Under the pieces are notes generated by a model, which was not told where the DNA came from, ran no database searches, and saw only the letters and a program-made list of their open reading frames with translations. From positions 29,267-93,266 of the forward strand of contig JAUXSE010000025.1 in the NCBI GenBank assembly GCA_030681515.1: DNA of 64,000 nucleotides, read 5' to 3'. The stretch is from Geothrix sp. Its GTDB lineage: Bacteria; Acidobacteriota; Holophagae; Holophagales; Holophagaceae. The first letter of the stretch is position 1; each line of letters starts with the position of its first letter. Below are positions 33,175 through 43,710 of this stretch, one piece after another. The position numbers and the translations under genes are program-made.

Positions 33175-34440
33175 TCAATCGAGGTCGGGGGCGAAGGTGT
33201 GGCGGCGGTCCTCGCCATAGGTGTCGAGGGCCTTGCCGTGGGCGCCGACCCAGGAGCTGGTCCAGCGGCGGTCCACGAGGGCAAGTGCGCCCAGCGCGAG
33301 GGCGGAAAGCGCCACCCCTGACAGGAATCCGGGGCTGAAGGAGCCCAGGTGCTCCCTGCCGAGCCCCATGAAATAGGGAAGGAAGCCGCCCGCCAGGGCA
33401 CCCACTTCGCCGATGAGGCTGGAGGCCACGGCCGTGTCGCCGCGGAACCGGAGCGGCACCAGCTGGAAGACGGCCCCATTGCCCGCGCCCATGGCGGCGA
33501 AGGTCACCACGAGGATGGCCACGGTGACCAGGGGATTGGCCGGCAGGGTGGCCGCCAGTCCCACGGTGACGAGGATGATGCCGCAGAGCCAGTAGAGGAG
33601 GCGGATGCCGCCGAGGTGGTCGGACAGCCACCCCCCGGCCACCCGGAGGACCGAGGCCACGATGACGATCACGGCGCTGTACTTGCCGACCGCGCTCTTG
33701 GGGATGCCGTACTGATCGCCGAAGAAGATGGGGAGGAAGCTGGAGAGGCCGATGAAGCCGCCGAAGGTCACGGAGTAGATGAGGTTGAAGATCCAGGCAT
33801 CGCGGTTCCAGAGGATCTTGAGGTAATCTCCGAGCTTCTTCTTGTCTTCCCGATCCGCGGGCTCCCTGGCGAAGAGCAGCAGCAGCAGGAAGGCCAGGCC
33901 CATGGGGATCATGGCGAAGCCGTAGACCGTCTTCCAGCCGTAGACCAGGGCCATCGGTGGGGCCGCCAGGAGCGCCAGCACGGTGCCGCTGTTGCCGGCG
34001 CCGGCGATGCCCATGGCCAGGCCTTTGTATTTGGCCGGAAAGGAACCCGAGCCCAGGGAGAGGGCCACGCCGAAGGAGGCCCCGGCCACGCCCAAGGCGA
34101 CGCCCATGCCCAGCACGTGGTTGTAGCTGGAAACGAATTGCCAGCCGAAGAAGAGGCAGCACAGGATGACGCCCATCTCGAGCAGGGCGGCGTTCTTCCG
34201 CCCGATGTACTGGGAGAGGATGCCCAGGGGGAAGCGCATCAACGCCCCGGCCCACACGGGTACGGCGACCATGAACCCCTTCTGGGCGGGGGTCAGCTGG
34301 AACTGTTCCGCGATGAAGAGGGCCATGGCCCCGTTCAGCACCCAGATGGCGAAGCAGAAGTCGAAATAGAGAAAGGACGTCAACAGCGTGGGCATGTGGC
34401 CGGAGCGGGTGAAGGCCTTGGCCTCCTGGAGGAGGGACAT
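33175..34440 (-). CDS. narK: NarK-type nitrate/nitrite transporter (first of pair)
   Basis: A 421-residue major-facilitator protein of the NNP family. GVAGASFGVALSLGSGSFP is in helix 5 and AAMGAGNGAVFQLVPLRF in helix 11, the two nitrate signatures. NarK1-type members of such tandem pairs are thought to be nitrate/proton symporters that start respiration before nitrite is available for exchange. I chose the ATG at 34440 because a GGAG lies upstream; a longer frame to 34497 adds basic residues with no conservation. It follows the small membrane protein by 75 bp. Confidence 0.87.
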   Translation of the reverse strand: MSLLQEAKAFTRSGHMPTLLTSFLYFDFCFAIWVLNGAMALFIAEQFQLTPAQKGFMVAVPVWAGALMRFPLGILSQYIGRKNAALLEMGVILCCLFFGWQFVSSYNHVLGMGVALGVAGASFGVALSLGSGSFPAKYKGLAMGIAGAGNSGTVLALLAAPPMALVYGWKTVYGFAMIPMGLAFLLLLLFAREPADREDKKKLGDYLKILWNRDAWIFNLIYSVTFGGFIGLSSFLPIFFGDQYGIPKSAVGKYSAVIVIVASVLRVAGGWLSDHLGGIRLLYWLCGIILVTVGLAATLPANPLVTVAILVVTFAAMGAGNGAVFQLVPLRFRGDTAVASSLIGEVGALAGGFLPYFMGLGREHLGSFSPGFLSGVALSALALGALALVDRRWTSSWVGAHGKALDTYGEDRRHTFAPDLD

Positions 34441-34515
34441 GCTGGGACTCCGTAGAAAGGACTGGTGCACCCGGGGATTGGGCGTGGATCGGGCCAAAGT
34501 GGCTCCGATGGAGCC

Positions 34516-34731
34516 CTACTCCTTGGATCCCCGCGTCAGGGTGCTCCGGAACGCCAGGAACAGGGCGATGGCCGTGAGGGCGAGGGAGATGCCGAAGGCT
34601 CCCGGCAGCACGCTGCGCTGGCCGTCGAGGACAGCACCCAGGATTGTCTCAAAGAGGTAGATCTGGATCACCAGCAGCACCAGGATGACGCCCAGGGCGG
34701 CGGGGGAGATGCGGACGCGGGGGATGTTCAT
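34516..34731 (-). CDS. small two-helix membrane protein of the nitrate operon
   Basis: The 71-residue product has two predicted membrane helices (AALGVILVLLVIQIYLFETI and AFGISLALTAIALFLAFRS) with basic flanks and no cofactor ligands. The start overlaps the Rieske stop by four bases (ATGA), and GGAGGT precedes the ATG, so its synthesis is coupled to that of the Rieske protein. Small membrane proteins in this position are found in similar gene sets; function unknown. A role as assembly factor or linker between the FeS arm and the membrane subunit is conjecture. Confidence 0.76.
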   Translation of the reverse strand: MNIPRVRISPAALGVILVLLVIQIYLFETILGAVLDGQRSVLPGAFGISLALTAIALFLAFRSTLTRGSKE

Positions 34732-35288
34732 GCCTGCACCTCCGTCTTGTCGCGGGGACAATCAGCCCGGTGGTTCAGATTCTCGAGCGTGGGCTTGGGC
34801 AGCTCGCCCACGGCCCAGAGGCTCCCATCGGCTCGCGCCTCGATGGCAATGGCCGAAAGAGGCCGGCTGGGTGGCCCCTGTACGGGGAAACCCCGGTCCG
34901 GTTCGAAGAAGCCCAGGTGGCAGGGGCACTCCAGCCGCTCGTTCTTGAACCGCACGGCGCAGCCCAGGTGCGTGCAGGTCTGCCGGTAGGCCTTCAGCTC
35001 GCCCTTGGAGGTCCGCAGCAGGATGCAGGCGTCGTGGGCGTCCCGGAACGTGAAGAGCCGGCTTTCGCCGCCCTTCAGATCGGATGCCATGCCCAGGGCC
35101 ACGGGATGCCCGGAAGGGCCTGACGCTGGATCGGAGGCTCCCTCAAGGGGCTTCTTCCACATCCAGAGGAAACCGATGCCCGTGGTGAACCCGGCGCTGA
35201 CGAGCGCCAGGAAGCGGGCGAACTCCCGGCGGGAGAAGTGGCTCTCCTCGGCCAGGTCGAGGGGAAAGGCGCGGCGCCACCAGGTCAT
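34728..35288 (-). CDS. Rieske [2Fe-2S] protein with Tat-like anchor
   Basis: The 186-residue protein has the Rieske cluster motifs CTHLGC and CPCHLGFF. The second departs from the classical C-P-C-H-G-S-x-(Y/F): the Ser and Tyr that raise the cluster potential are missing, so a low-potential cluster suited to menaquinol is expected. The N-terminus HFSRREFARFLALVSAG carries twin arginines before a membrane helix (GFTTGIGFLWMW), as in cytochrome bc Rieske anchors. The start overlaps the ferredoxin-subunit stop by one base (TGATG). In this operon it probably passes electrons between quinol and the FeS subunit. Confidence 0.88.
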   Translation of the reverse strand: MTWWRRAFPLDLAEESHFSRREFARFLALVSAGFTTGIGFLWMWKKPLEGASDPASGPSGHPVALGMASDLKGGESRLFTFRDAHDACILLRTSKGELKAYRQTCTHLGCAVRFKNERLECPCHLGFFEPDRGFPVQGPPSRPLSAIAIEARADGSLWAVGELPKPTLENLNHRADCPRDKTEVQA

Positions 35289-35868
35289 CAGAAGCCTCCG
35301 TGAATAAGCAGAGCCGCGTCCAGATGCAGGGGCGTTCCGGGATCGGGCACCATGAGGGCGTTCTTCGTCTCCACATGCACCGTGCCGATCAGGAAGTCGC
35401 GCAGGGGTTTGTTCTTGCGCAGATTGGCCACCTCATCCTTGCGGACGAAGAGCAGCGCCTGGCTGGGGCAGACCGTGGCGCACATGGGCTTGTGGCCGAT
35501 GGAGGTGCGATCGTAGCAGAGGTCGCACTTGAGCATCTGCTCCAGCCCCGGGAACACGATGGGGATGCCGAAGGGGCAGCTCAGCTCGCAGTTCTGGCAG
35601 CCGATGCAGCGGGGCTTCTGGGCGGCATGGACCACGCCGTCCTCGCTGCGCTTGATGGCGTCCGAGGGGCAGACCTGGGCGCAGATCGGATCCTCGCAGT
35701 GCATGCAGACCGTGGGCACGGTCTGGGTGCTGTTGTAGCGGTCCATCTCGTCGAGGTGGATCATGGAACGGCCCCGGTGGGTGCCGCACTCGGCGCAGGC
35801 CCCCACGCAGGAATAGCACCCGATGCAACGCTGGGGATCGATAAAAAAGCCGTAGTCCTGGGGCACCA

Positions 35869-35869
<1 letters not shown>
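35288..35869 (-). CDS. four-cluster ferredoxin-type electron-transfer subunit (DmsB/NrfC-like)
   Basis: The 193-residue protein carries four [4Fe-4S] binding segments: CIGCYSCVGACAECG, CMHCEDPICAQVCP, CIGCQNCELSCPFGIP, and a last one with CDLCYDR and MCATVCP. That is the pattern of DmsB, NrfC and FdnH electron-wire subunits. It has no signal peptide and would be cytoplasmic unless carried by a partner. The gene overlaps both neighbours by one base, implying strict 1:1:1 synthesis with the catalytic and Rieske subunits. It should relay electrons from the membrane subunit to the molybdenum subunit. Confidence 0.91.
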
Positions 35870-38130
<2,261 letters not shown>

Positions 38131-38137
38131 GAAGACC

Positions 38138-39250
38138 TCAGGACGTCAGGCTGATGGAATCGGAAATGGGCTCGGCGTGCACGGGGATCGTGGCGAAGGG
38201 ATCGAAGGCCCCGTGGAGCCGCACGCCCTGGGCCTTGGCCACGAGCCGGCGCTTGCAGCGGGGACAGAGATCCAGGTGGTGGACGCCTCCGCCGTGCCGG
38301 GCTCCGTCCAGGTCCAGTTCCTTCCACAGCGCGCCCAGATCGCGGCGCTGGTTGGCCCGGATGAAGGGGCTCCCGCAGCCCTTGCAGGCGAGGCGACCCT
38401 CCGCTTCGCCCTCGGCCTTGTAGAGGGTCACGCCCAGCTGGGCGGGGCGTTGTACCACGTGGAAGAGCTTGCCGAAGGGCAGGCCCAGCAGCAGGAGGAT
38501 CACCGTCAGTTCGTGCAGGAAGGCCAGCGTGGCGAAGTTGCGCCCCTGGAGCCATTGCTCGGAGGCCGTGAGCATCAGGCCCGTCATGCTCACGGCGATG
38601 AGGAGGACCAGGGGGAGCAGATCCAGGTCGAAGCGCTGGGTGGCGGAATCGCCCTCATCCTGCTTGCGGCGGATGAGGCTGAGCACGCAGCCCGCGATGA
38701 CCATGACAGCCGCGACGTTCAGGATGTGGAAGCTGAGGAAGGCCTGGAAACTGTCCAGGGGGAAGGCCCCGGCGGGAAAGCCGAGGACCCAGGCCTGGTA
38801 GCGGTCCGGGTTCAGGCCCTCGCTGGTGAAGCGGACCCATCCGAAGACCAGGGGGAGGGTCACGGCAAAGCCCAGCATGCAGCCCCAGGCGAGGAGGGCG
38901 TGCGCGCCCCAGCGGCGGAGGGACCGCTTCTCGATGAAGCGCTGGAGGAAGATCTGATCGAGCGCCAGCAGCGCCATCCTCGGAGCCGCCCTGAACACCC
39001 TTGACGAGAAGAGCAGGCGGACGGTGTGGGTGAAGTACATGCGGGTGGCCGGGCGCTCGATCCAGGCGAAATAGCGGTAGGCCACGCCGAAGCAGGCGAA
39101 GAGGGTGGCCAGCAGGTAGCCCAGGAGCGCCGGATCCAGCCAGCGTCCGCCCCGGCTGCCGAGGGCCACGGCCCCGATCAGCGCCAGGGTGGCCAGGGCG
39201 GCCCGGATCAGGGGACGGGGTTCGAGGTCGAGTTCGCCGATGAGGCTCAT
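38138..39250 (-). CDS. membrane subunit, NarI/DmsC-like, with C-terminal zinc-ribbon-like domain
   Basis: The 370-residue protein has about eight membrane helices. Histidines in [23 protein letters not shown] and [14 protein letters not shown] are candidate heme b ligands, as in quinol-oxidising gamma subunits. The C-terminal 100 residues are soluble and have two cysteine pairs, CKGCGS and CPRC, which look like a zinc ribbon rather than an electron carrier. The gene begins the structural part of the operon, ends 8 bp before the catalytic subunit, and follows an Rrf2 gene. It most likely takes electrons from menaquinol. Database relatives may be labelled as a transporter; the context argues against that. 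Confidence 0.72.
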   Translation of the reverse strand: MSLIGELDLEPRPLIRAALATLALIGAVALGSRGGRWLDPALLGYLLATLFACFGVAYRYFAWIERPATRMYFTHTVRLLFSSRVFRAAPRMALLALDQIFLQRFIEKRSLRRWGAHALLAWGCMLGFAVTLPLVFGWVRFTSEGLNPDRYQAWVLGFPAGAFPLDSFQAFLSFHILNVAAVMVIAGCVLSLIRRKQDEGDSATQRFDLDLLPLVLLIAVSMTGLMLTASEQWLQGRNFATLAFLHELTVILLLLGLPFGKLFHVVQRPAQLGVTLYKAEGEAEGRLACKGCGSPFIRANQRRDLGALWKELDLDGARHGGGVHHLDLCPRCKRRLVAKAQGVRLHGAFDPFATIPVHAEPISDSISLTS

Positions 39251-39327
39251 GGCTGGACTCCGAAAGGATCTGAAGGTGATTTATAAACAGATACCATAGT
39301 CCTGAATCAGGGCAAAGGGGCGTGGCC

Positions 39328-39774
39328 TCAAGACCTCCCGGCCTGGGACCGGGCCTTGAATTCTTTCTGGTTCCGCAGGTCCATGAGCTGCAGATCCCGG
39401 ATGGTGGCTTCGGTCATGGAGGTGGCCACCTGGGTCTTCACGGCGGCCCAGGCATCGTGCAGGGGGCAGGGATGGTCCCCGCCGCAGGTGGGGAAGCCCA
39501 TGATGCAGCCCTCCATGGAATCGGGGCCTTCCAGGGCGATCACCACCTCCCCCACGGTGATGCGGTGGGAGGGCCGCGTCAGCCGGAAGCCGCCCTTGGG
39601 GCCCCGGACGGATTGCAGGATGTCGGCCTGGACCAGCCCCTGGAGGATCTTGGCGAGGTAGGGGCCCGGCAGCTCCAGCCGGGAGGCCAGATCCTTCGCC
39701 AGGGAGAAGGTTCCATCCTCGGGCAGGGCCGCGAGGGCGCGGAGGGCGTAGCCGGTGGCGGTGGAGAAGAGCAT
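39328..39774 (-). CDS. Rrf2-family regulator of the nitrate operon
   Basis: The 148-residue winged-helix protein opens with the Rrf2 signature (TGYALRALAALPEDGTFSLA) and the recognition helix LPGPYLAKILQGLVQ, followed by VRGPKGGFRLTRP. Three cysteines lie in CIMGFPTCGGDHPCPLH, the arrangement that binds a [2Fe-2S] or [4Fe-4S] cluster in IscR and NsrR. NsrR-type proteins sense nitric oxide, which nitrate or nitrite reduction can generate, so feedback control of the genes just downstream is likely. It lies 77 bp upstream of the membrane subunit in the same direction. Confidence 0.88.
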   Translation of the reverse strand: MLFSTATGYALRALAALPEDGTFSLAKDLASRLELPGPYLAKILQGLVQADILQSVRGPKGGFRLTRPSHRITVGEVVIALEGPDSMEGCIMGFPTCGGDHPCPLHDAWAAVKTQVATSMTEATIRDLQLMDLRNQKEFKARSQAGRS

Positions 39775-39853
39775 TCAGGATTCCTTTTTCTGATTTACAG
39801 GATCGGGGGGGCGGATTCCGGAGTCCAGCCCCAATGTGACCAATGTCAGGTGC

Positions 39854-40621
39854 TCAGATCAGGGCCCGCCAGAGCAGCAGGAGGCCCAGCACGCTCAGCC
39901 CCCCTTCCCGCCACCCGAGGGTGCGGGCAGGGATCGGCCGGTAGGGCAGGAGGGCCCTCAGATAGAGCAGCACGGCCCAGCCTGTCCAGATCCCGCCCGC
40001 CGTCCCCCGGGGCGCCAGCAGGAGCGCCGAGACGCCCAGCAGCAGGGCATGTAGGACGTGGACCGCAATCATGCGCCCCCCGAGCCCGGAGGCGTCCAGT
40101 CCGTGGGCGTGGCCCAGGATGCGGCGGACGTGGGCGAGGTTGGCGCCTCCCACCAGCGTGATGAGCAGCCAGGCCTGGCCGGCTTCGACCAGGGTGCCCC
40201 CGCCGGCCACGAGCATGGTGGCGGCCAGCCCCGCGAAGGCGCCCTGGGCGATCAGTTCCACGGCCAGAGACCGGACCGCCCGCTGCAGGTCCGCGCGCAG
40301 GGCCAGGACGACCAGCGGCGCCACGCAGGCCAGGGGGAGCAGGAACCGGGGGCCGGAAAGCAGGAGGGCCACCGCTCCGAAGGCGAGGGCGAGTCCTCCG
40401 GACAGGAGGAGCGCCCGGAGCTGGGCGGGATCCTGTCGGCCGCTGAGCACCCGCCTGAGCGGGGGGCGCCCGAGGAAGAACGACAGCGCCGCCAGGCCCA
40501 GGCAAAGCCCCGCCGGGCTGGGGCGGAGCAGCAGGCCCAGGGCCAGCGGAAACCCCAGCATGAACCAGCTGCCGTGTTCGGGCGGAAGGAGGGTGCGCCA
40601 GGGGGGAAGCAATCGGGTCAT
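39854..40621 (-). CDS. YwiC-like membrane protein
   Basis: The 255-residue protein has about eight membrane helices. It opens with LLPPEHGSWFMLGFPLALGL, the P-x-E-H-G-(S/A)-W motif of the YwiC-like family. In Bacillus subtilis ywiC lies beside narK, fnr and narGHJI, and here too the gene borders a nitrate operon and reads in the same direction. The biochemical role of the family is unknown; similar folds occur in prenyltransferase-like membrane enzymes. Short inverted arms ATTTCGG and CCGAAAT (40620-40643) surround the start codon and could be an operator. Confidence 0.76.
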   Translation of the reverse strand: MTRLLPPWRTLLPPEHGSWFMLGFPLALGLLLRPSPAGLCLGLAALSFFLGRPPLRRVLSGRQDPAQLRALLLSGGLALAFGAVALLLSGPRFLLPLACVAPLVVLALRADLQRAVRSLAVELIAQGAFAGLAATMLVAGGGTLVEAGQAWLLITLVGGANLAHVRRILGHAHGLDASGLGGRMIAVHVLHALLLGVSALLLAPRGTAGGIWTGWAVLLYLRALLPYRPIPARTLGWREGGLSVLGLLLLWRALI

Positions 40622-40683
40622 TTCGGTATCCAGTATCCGAAATAGAGTCTGCCTTGGATTTCCGTCTCAGGCCATGCGTCTTA

Positions 40684-42822
40684 TCACATCTCCGATGCGA
40701 TGAGGCGCAGGCCCTCCAGGGCCTCCTCCATGGTCAGGAAGACCGGCAGCCCGGCGGCCCGGAGTCCCTGCCGGTAGGTGTCATAGAGGTGTCCGCCCTC
40801 CACGGCCACGCCCACCCACTTGCCGCTGGCCCGGGTGAGATCTGCCAATGCGGAGGCGAAGGCCTGGATGGCGTCCGGATGCTGCGTATCCAGGCGGACT
40901 GTGAGAGGCACCAGGCCCACGACGACCGCCTCGGCCTCCGTGGCCAGCAGCAGCCTGGCCGTGGCGAGGTAGGCGGCTTCGTTGGCCATGGGCGTGAGGT
41001 CCAGAGGGAGGCGTAGACTGACGAGCCCCGTGAGTCCTTCGGCCTCGAGGGTGGCGGCCAGGGCAGCGGTTTCCGCTTCCGTCAGCTTCGCGCCGCGGAA
41101 GGGGCCGTTCAGCAGATCGGCGGAAGCCACGGATTCGAAGCCGGCGTTGGTCATGATGGCGATGGAGGCCGGCCGGCCTTCGGGGTAGGCGCCCAGCCAG
41201 GCCAGGGCCGCGTCGAAGGCTTCCATGCGCTCGGCGAGCATCACGCCCGCCCGGCGCAGCACGGCGGCCTGCAGCGCGTGATCGCCGGCGAGGGCGCCGG
41301 TGTGGCTGCTGGCGGCGGCCATGCCCTCCTGGCTGCGCCCGCCCTTGTAGACGAGGACGCGGCGGCCAGAGGCCCGGAGATCCTTGGCAGCCTCGGCGGT
41401 GGCCTTCAGATCGCCGGGGGCGAAGCCTTCCAGGTAGACGCCCACCACCTTCACGGCGGGGTCCGACGCGAAGCCCCGCAGGAAATCCGAGCAGCGCAGG
41501 TCCATCTGGTTGCCGATGGCGACGGCGGCGCGCAGCCCCAGTTCGGGACGGCGGCTGAGGCGCGTGATGAGGAAGGCGCCGCTCTGGCTGGCCAGCGCCA
41601 CATGGCCGGGCCTGGCCGCGAGCGGCAGTTTCACCTCGGGGATGAAGAGCGTGTTGAGGGCCAGGTCCGGGCTGAAGAGGCCCAGACCGTTGGGGCCGAT
41701 GATGGCGGGCGTCCACTTCCCGGCGCGGCGATGTTCGTCGAGGCAGGCCACGAGCCGTTTTCCGAGGCCATCGGTATCCGCGCCATCGCCCAGCCCCCCG
41801 GCCACCAGGTAGACCACGGTGGCACCGCCGCCCTGGCGGCAGAGCTGCTCCACCGCCTCCAGCGTCTGGGGCGCGGGCAGGGAAAGGATGAGTTGATCCG
41901 TCGGATCGGCGGCCAGGTCCGCCACGGTCGCCAGGCAGGGCAGGCCCAGGAATTCATGAGCCCCGGGCTTGATGAGCCGGAGCGATCCCTCGGGCAGGCC
42001 CGACTTCCGCACGTTCTCCAGGATGATGCGGCCCACGGTGCCTTCGCGGCTGGAAACGCCCGCGATGACGAGGCTGCGGGGATTCAGCAGGGCCTGGTAC
42101 CAGGCGGGATCCGGGGCGGCGCCCGTCGTGGCGGCGGTGGCCTCCACCGTGCCCACGCCGTCCAGGGCCGTGGGCAGGCCCTCGCCGTCCAGCACCACGG
42201 GATTGAGTTCGAGCAGGGTGACGCCCTCCTTCTCCAGTCCTTCCACCGCGCGCCACAGGCCCTGGAGGAAGGCCAGGAGTCTTGTTTCGTCGGTGAGCGC
42301 TTCGGTACCTCGCTGATGGCCGAGCCAGGTGCGCCCGAGCCAGTGGGCGCGCAGATCGTCGAGCGCCTGTTCCGGCGTGGTCAGGGCGATGGGCCAGATC
42401 AGGGGCGGGGCCAGGGCGGCCCAGGCGTCGGCCTGGAGGCCGCCGATGCCGCAGACCACGAGCCAACCTGCGTCCGGATCGCGCTTCAGGGACACGAGGG
42501 CTTCCGTGGGCAGGCCGGCCAGGCGCTTGAAGGCCACCTTCTCGCAGACGAGGCCGCCGATCCAGGGATGCTCCGCCACCCGCTGCCGCATGGCGGCGGC
42601 TTCGGCTTTCAGGGCCTCGGCATCGAAGATCCCGAAATGCACCGCGCCCTGGTCGGACTTGTGCCAGAGCTGATCCGCGATGCCCTTGAGCACGATGGGC
42701 TCGCCGGGCGCGAAGGGCAGGGGGCCGGCTTCCAGGAACCCGTGTCGCGGCACGCGCAGACCCGCGGCGGCGAGCAGGCCGTAGGCTTTGGCCTCGTCCA
42801 GAAAACCGATCACGTGAGTCAT
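40684..42822 (-). CDS. ADP-forming acyl-CoA ligase (fused alpha and beta subunits)
   Basis: Converts an acyl-CoA, ADP and phosphate to the acid, CoA and ATP, gaining energy by substrate-level phosphorylation. The 712-residue chain has an ATP-grasp (beta) domain first: PIVLKGIADQLWHKSDQGAV, then LLELNPVV. A CoA-binding Rossmann domain (LNPRSLVIAGVSSREGTVGR) and succinyl-CoA-ligase-like domains follow, with the catalytic phosphohistidine in AAASSHTGALAGDH. The ATP-grasp part lies at the N-terminus, the reverse of many archaeal enzymes. GGGAG precedes the ATG at 42822. With IorAB upstream it would turn aryl-acetyl-CoA into ATP. Confidence 0.9.
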   Translation of the reverse strand: MTHVIGFLDEAKAYGLLAAAGLRVPRHGFLEAGPLPFAPGEPIVLKGIADQLWHKSDQGAVHFGIFDAEALKAEAAAMRQRVAEHPWIGGLVCEKVAFKRLAGLPTEALVSLKRDPDAGWLVVCGIGGLQADAWAALAPPLIWPIALTTPEQALDDLRAHWLGRTWLGHQRGTEALTDETRLLAFLQGLWRAVEGLEKEGVTLLELNPVVLDGEGLPTALDGVGTVEATAATTGAAPDPAWYQALLNPRSLVIAGVSSREGTVGRIILENVRKSGLPEGSLRLIKPGAHEFLGLPCLATVADLAADPTDQLILSLPAPQTLEAVEQLCRQGGGATVVYLVAGGLGDGADTDGLGKRLVACLDEHRRAGKWTPAIIGPNGLGLFSPDLALNTLFIPEVKLPLAARPGHVALASQSGAFLITRLSRRPELGLRAAVAIGNQMDLRCSDFLRGFASDPAVKVVGVYLEGFAPGDLKATAEAAKDLRASGRRVLVYKGGRSQEGMAAASSHTGALAGDHALQAAVLRRAGVMLAERMEAFDAALAWLGAYPEGRPASIAIMTNAGFESVASADLLNGPFRGAKLTEAETAALAATLEAEGLTGLVSLRLPLDLTPMANEAAYLATARLLLATEAEAVVVGLVPLTVRLDTQHPDAIQAFASALADLTRASGKWVGVAVEGGHLYDTYRQGLRAAGLPVFLTMEEALEGLRLIASEM

Positions 42823-42961
42823 GTCTGGCTCCCAAATAAGATTCACCACGGAGACTCACTGCGGCCGGGGCCGCAACCAAATCGAGAGGGACAGAGGACG
42901 CGCTGAGATGGGGATGGAGGGCACTCGAAAGCCTGGAACGGCGAAAAAACGCGTTTCTTGT

Positions 42962-43062
42962 TCACCGTTCCTCACCGTTTCTCACCGGTTTCTTTTTTTC
43001 GGTATGACTCTTCCACAAAGAAAAAGGAAGTTCGACCGGTGAGGAACAGTGAGGAACGGTGA
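42962..43062. repeat. intergenic element with 28-bp inverted repeats
   Basis: The left arm (42962-42989, containing CACCGTTCCTCACCGTTTCT) and the complement of the right arm (43035-43062) agree at 26 of 28 positions. The 45-bp centre is T-rich then A-rich (TTTCTTTTTTTCGG). The rest of 42823-43116 contains only a degenerate TTCACCACGGAGACTCACTG-type stretch and no gene. It lies between iorB and the ligase gene, so it may separate two transcripts on the minus strand. Confidence 0.7.
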
Positions 43063-43116
43063 GAAAGATAACTGACATCTAGCCCTAATCCCTCGGTGCC
43101 CCTGTGGTGGCTCTTT

Positions 43117-43710
43117 TCAGGCTGTTACTGGTACCAGGCCCCGCCCGGCCTCGAAGGCTTCGAGGTTCTTTTGGGTGACGCGTTCGCCCTTGGCTTCGAA
43201 GCGCTGGGTGATCACGTCGCGCCAGACATCCTCGGACACGGGCAGGAATTTCGAGGCCATGCCCAGCAGGGCCATGCCGCCGGCCTGGCGGTGATTGAGG
43301 CGGCGGGCCAGATCCTCGGTGTCCACCAGGTGGGCGCCCCGCACCGACTTCAGGGCCGCATAGACATCGTCCAGGGGCGGGTAGCCCTCCATGTTGACCT
43401 GGGGCTCTTCGGACACCACGAGGTGTCCGTCCATGCGCAGCATGGCGACGTAGCGGAGGGCTTCGAGGGGTTCGAGCGAGATGAGCAGATCGGCGCAGCC
43501 CTGGTCAATGATCGGCGAGCTGAGGGGTGCTTCGGAGAAGCACACCTGGGCGTGGACGCTGCCGCCCCGCTGGCTCATGCCGTGGATCTCGGATTGCAGC
43601 GCGTGGAGGCCGCTGCGGCGCAGGGCTTCGAGCACGATCTGGGCGAGGGAGAGCACCCCCTGGCCGCCGACACCGGACAGGACGATGCCGTGGATGCGGG
43701 CTTCGCTCAT
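43117..43710 (-). CDS. iorB: indolepyruvate ferredoxin oxidoreductase, beta subunit
   Basis: Gamma-type subunit of a 2-oxo acid:ferredoxin oxidoreductase. The 197-residue protein shows GIVLSGVGGQGVLSLAQIV, SEIHGMSQRGGSVHAQVCFS and the late helix around AGGMALLGMAS, as in IorB. It cooperates with IorA to oxidise indolepyruvate, phenylpyruvate or hydroxyphenylpyruvate to the aryl-acetyl-CoA. I chose the ATG at 43710 because GGAGG lies six bases upstream and the iorA stop overlaps it by four bases (ATGA). A longer frame to 43824 encodes only arginine-rich sequence. Confidence 0.9.
   Translation of the reverse strand: MSEARIHGIVLSGVGGQGVLSLAQIVLEALRRSGLHALQSEIHGMSQRGGSVHAQVCFSEAPLSSPIIDQGCADLLISLEPLEALRYVAMLRMDGHLVVSEEPQVNMEGYPPLDDVYAALKSVRGAHLVDTEDLARRLNHRQAGGMALLGMASKFLPVSEDVWRDVITQRFEAKGERVTQKNLEAFEAGRGLVPVTA

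Noticed and set aside
42822..43116. Possible CRISPR array suggested by repeated TCACCGTTCCTCACC units
   Set aside because: The units are an inverted repeat and short internal duplications, not regularly spaced direct repeats with distinct spacers; no cas gene is present.
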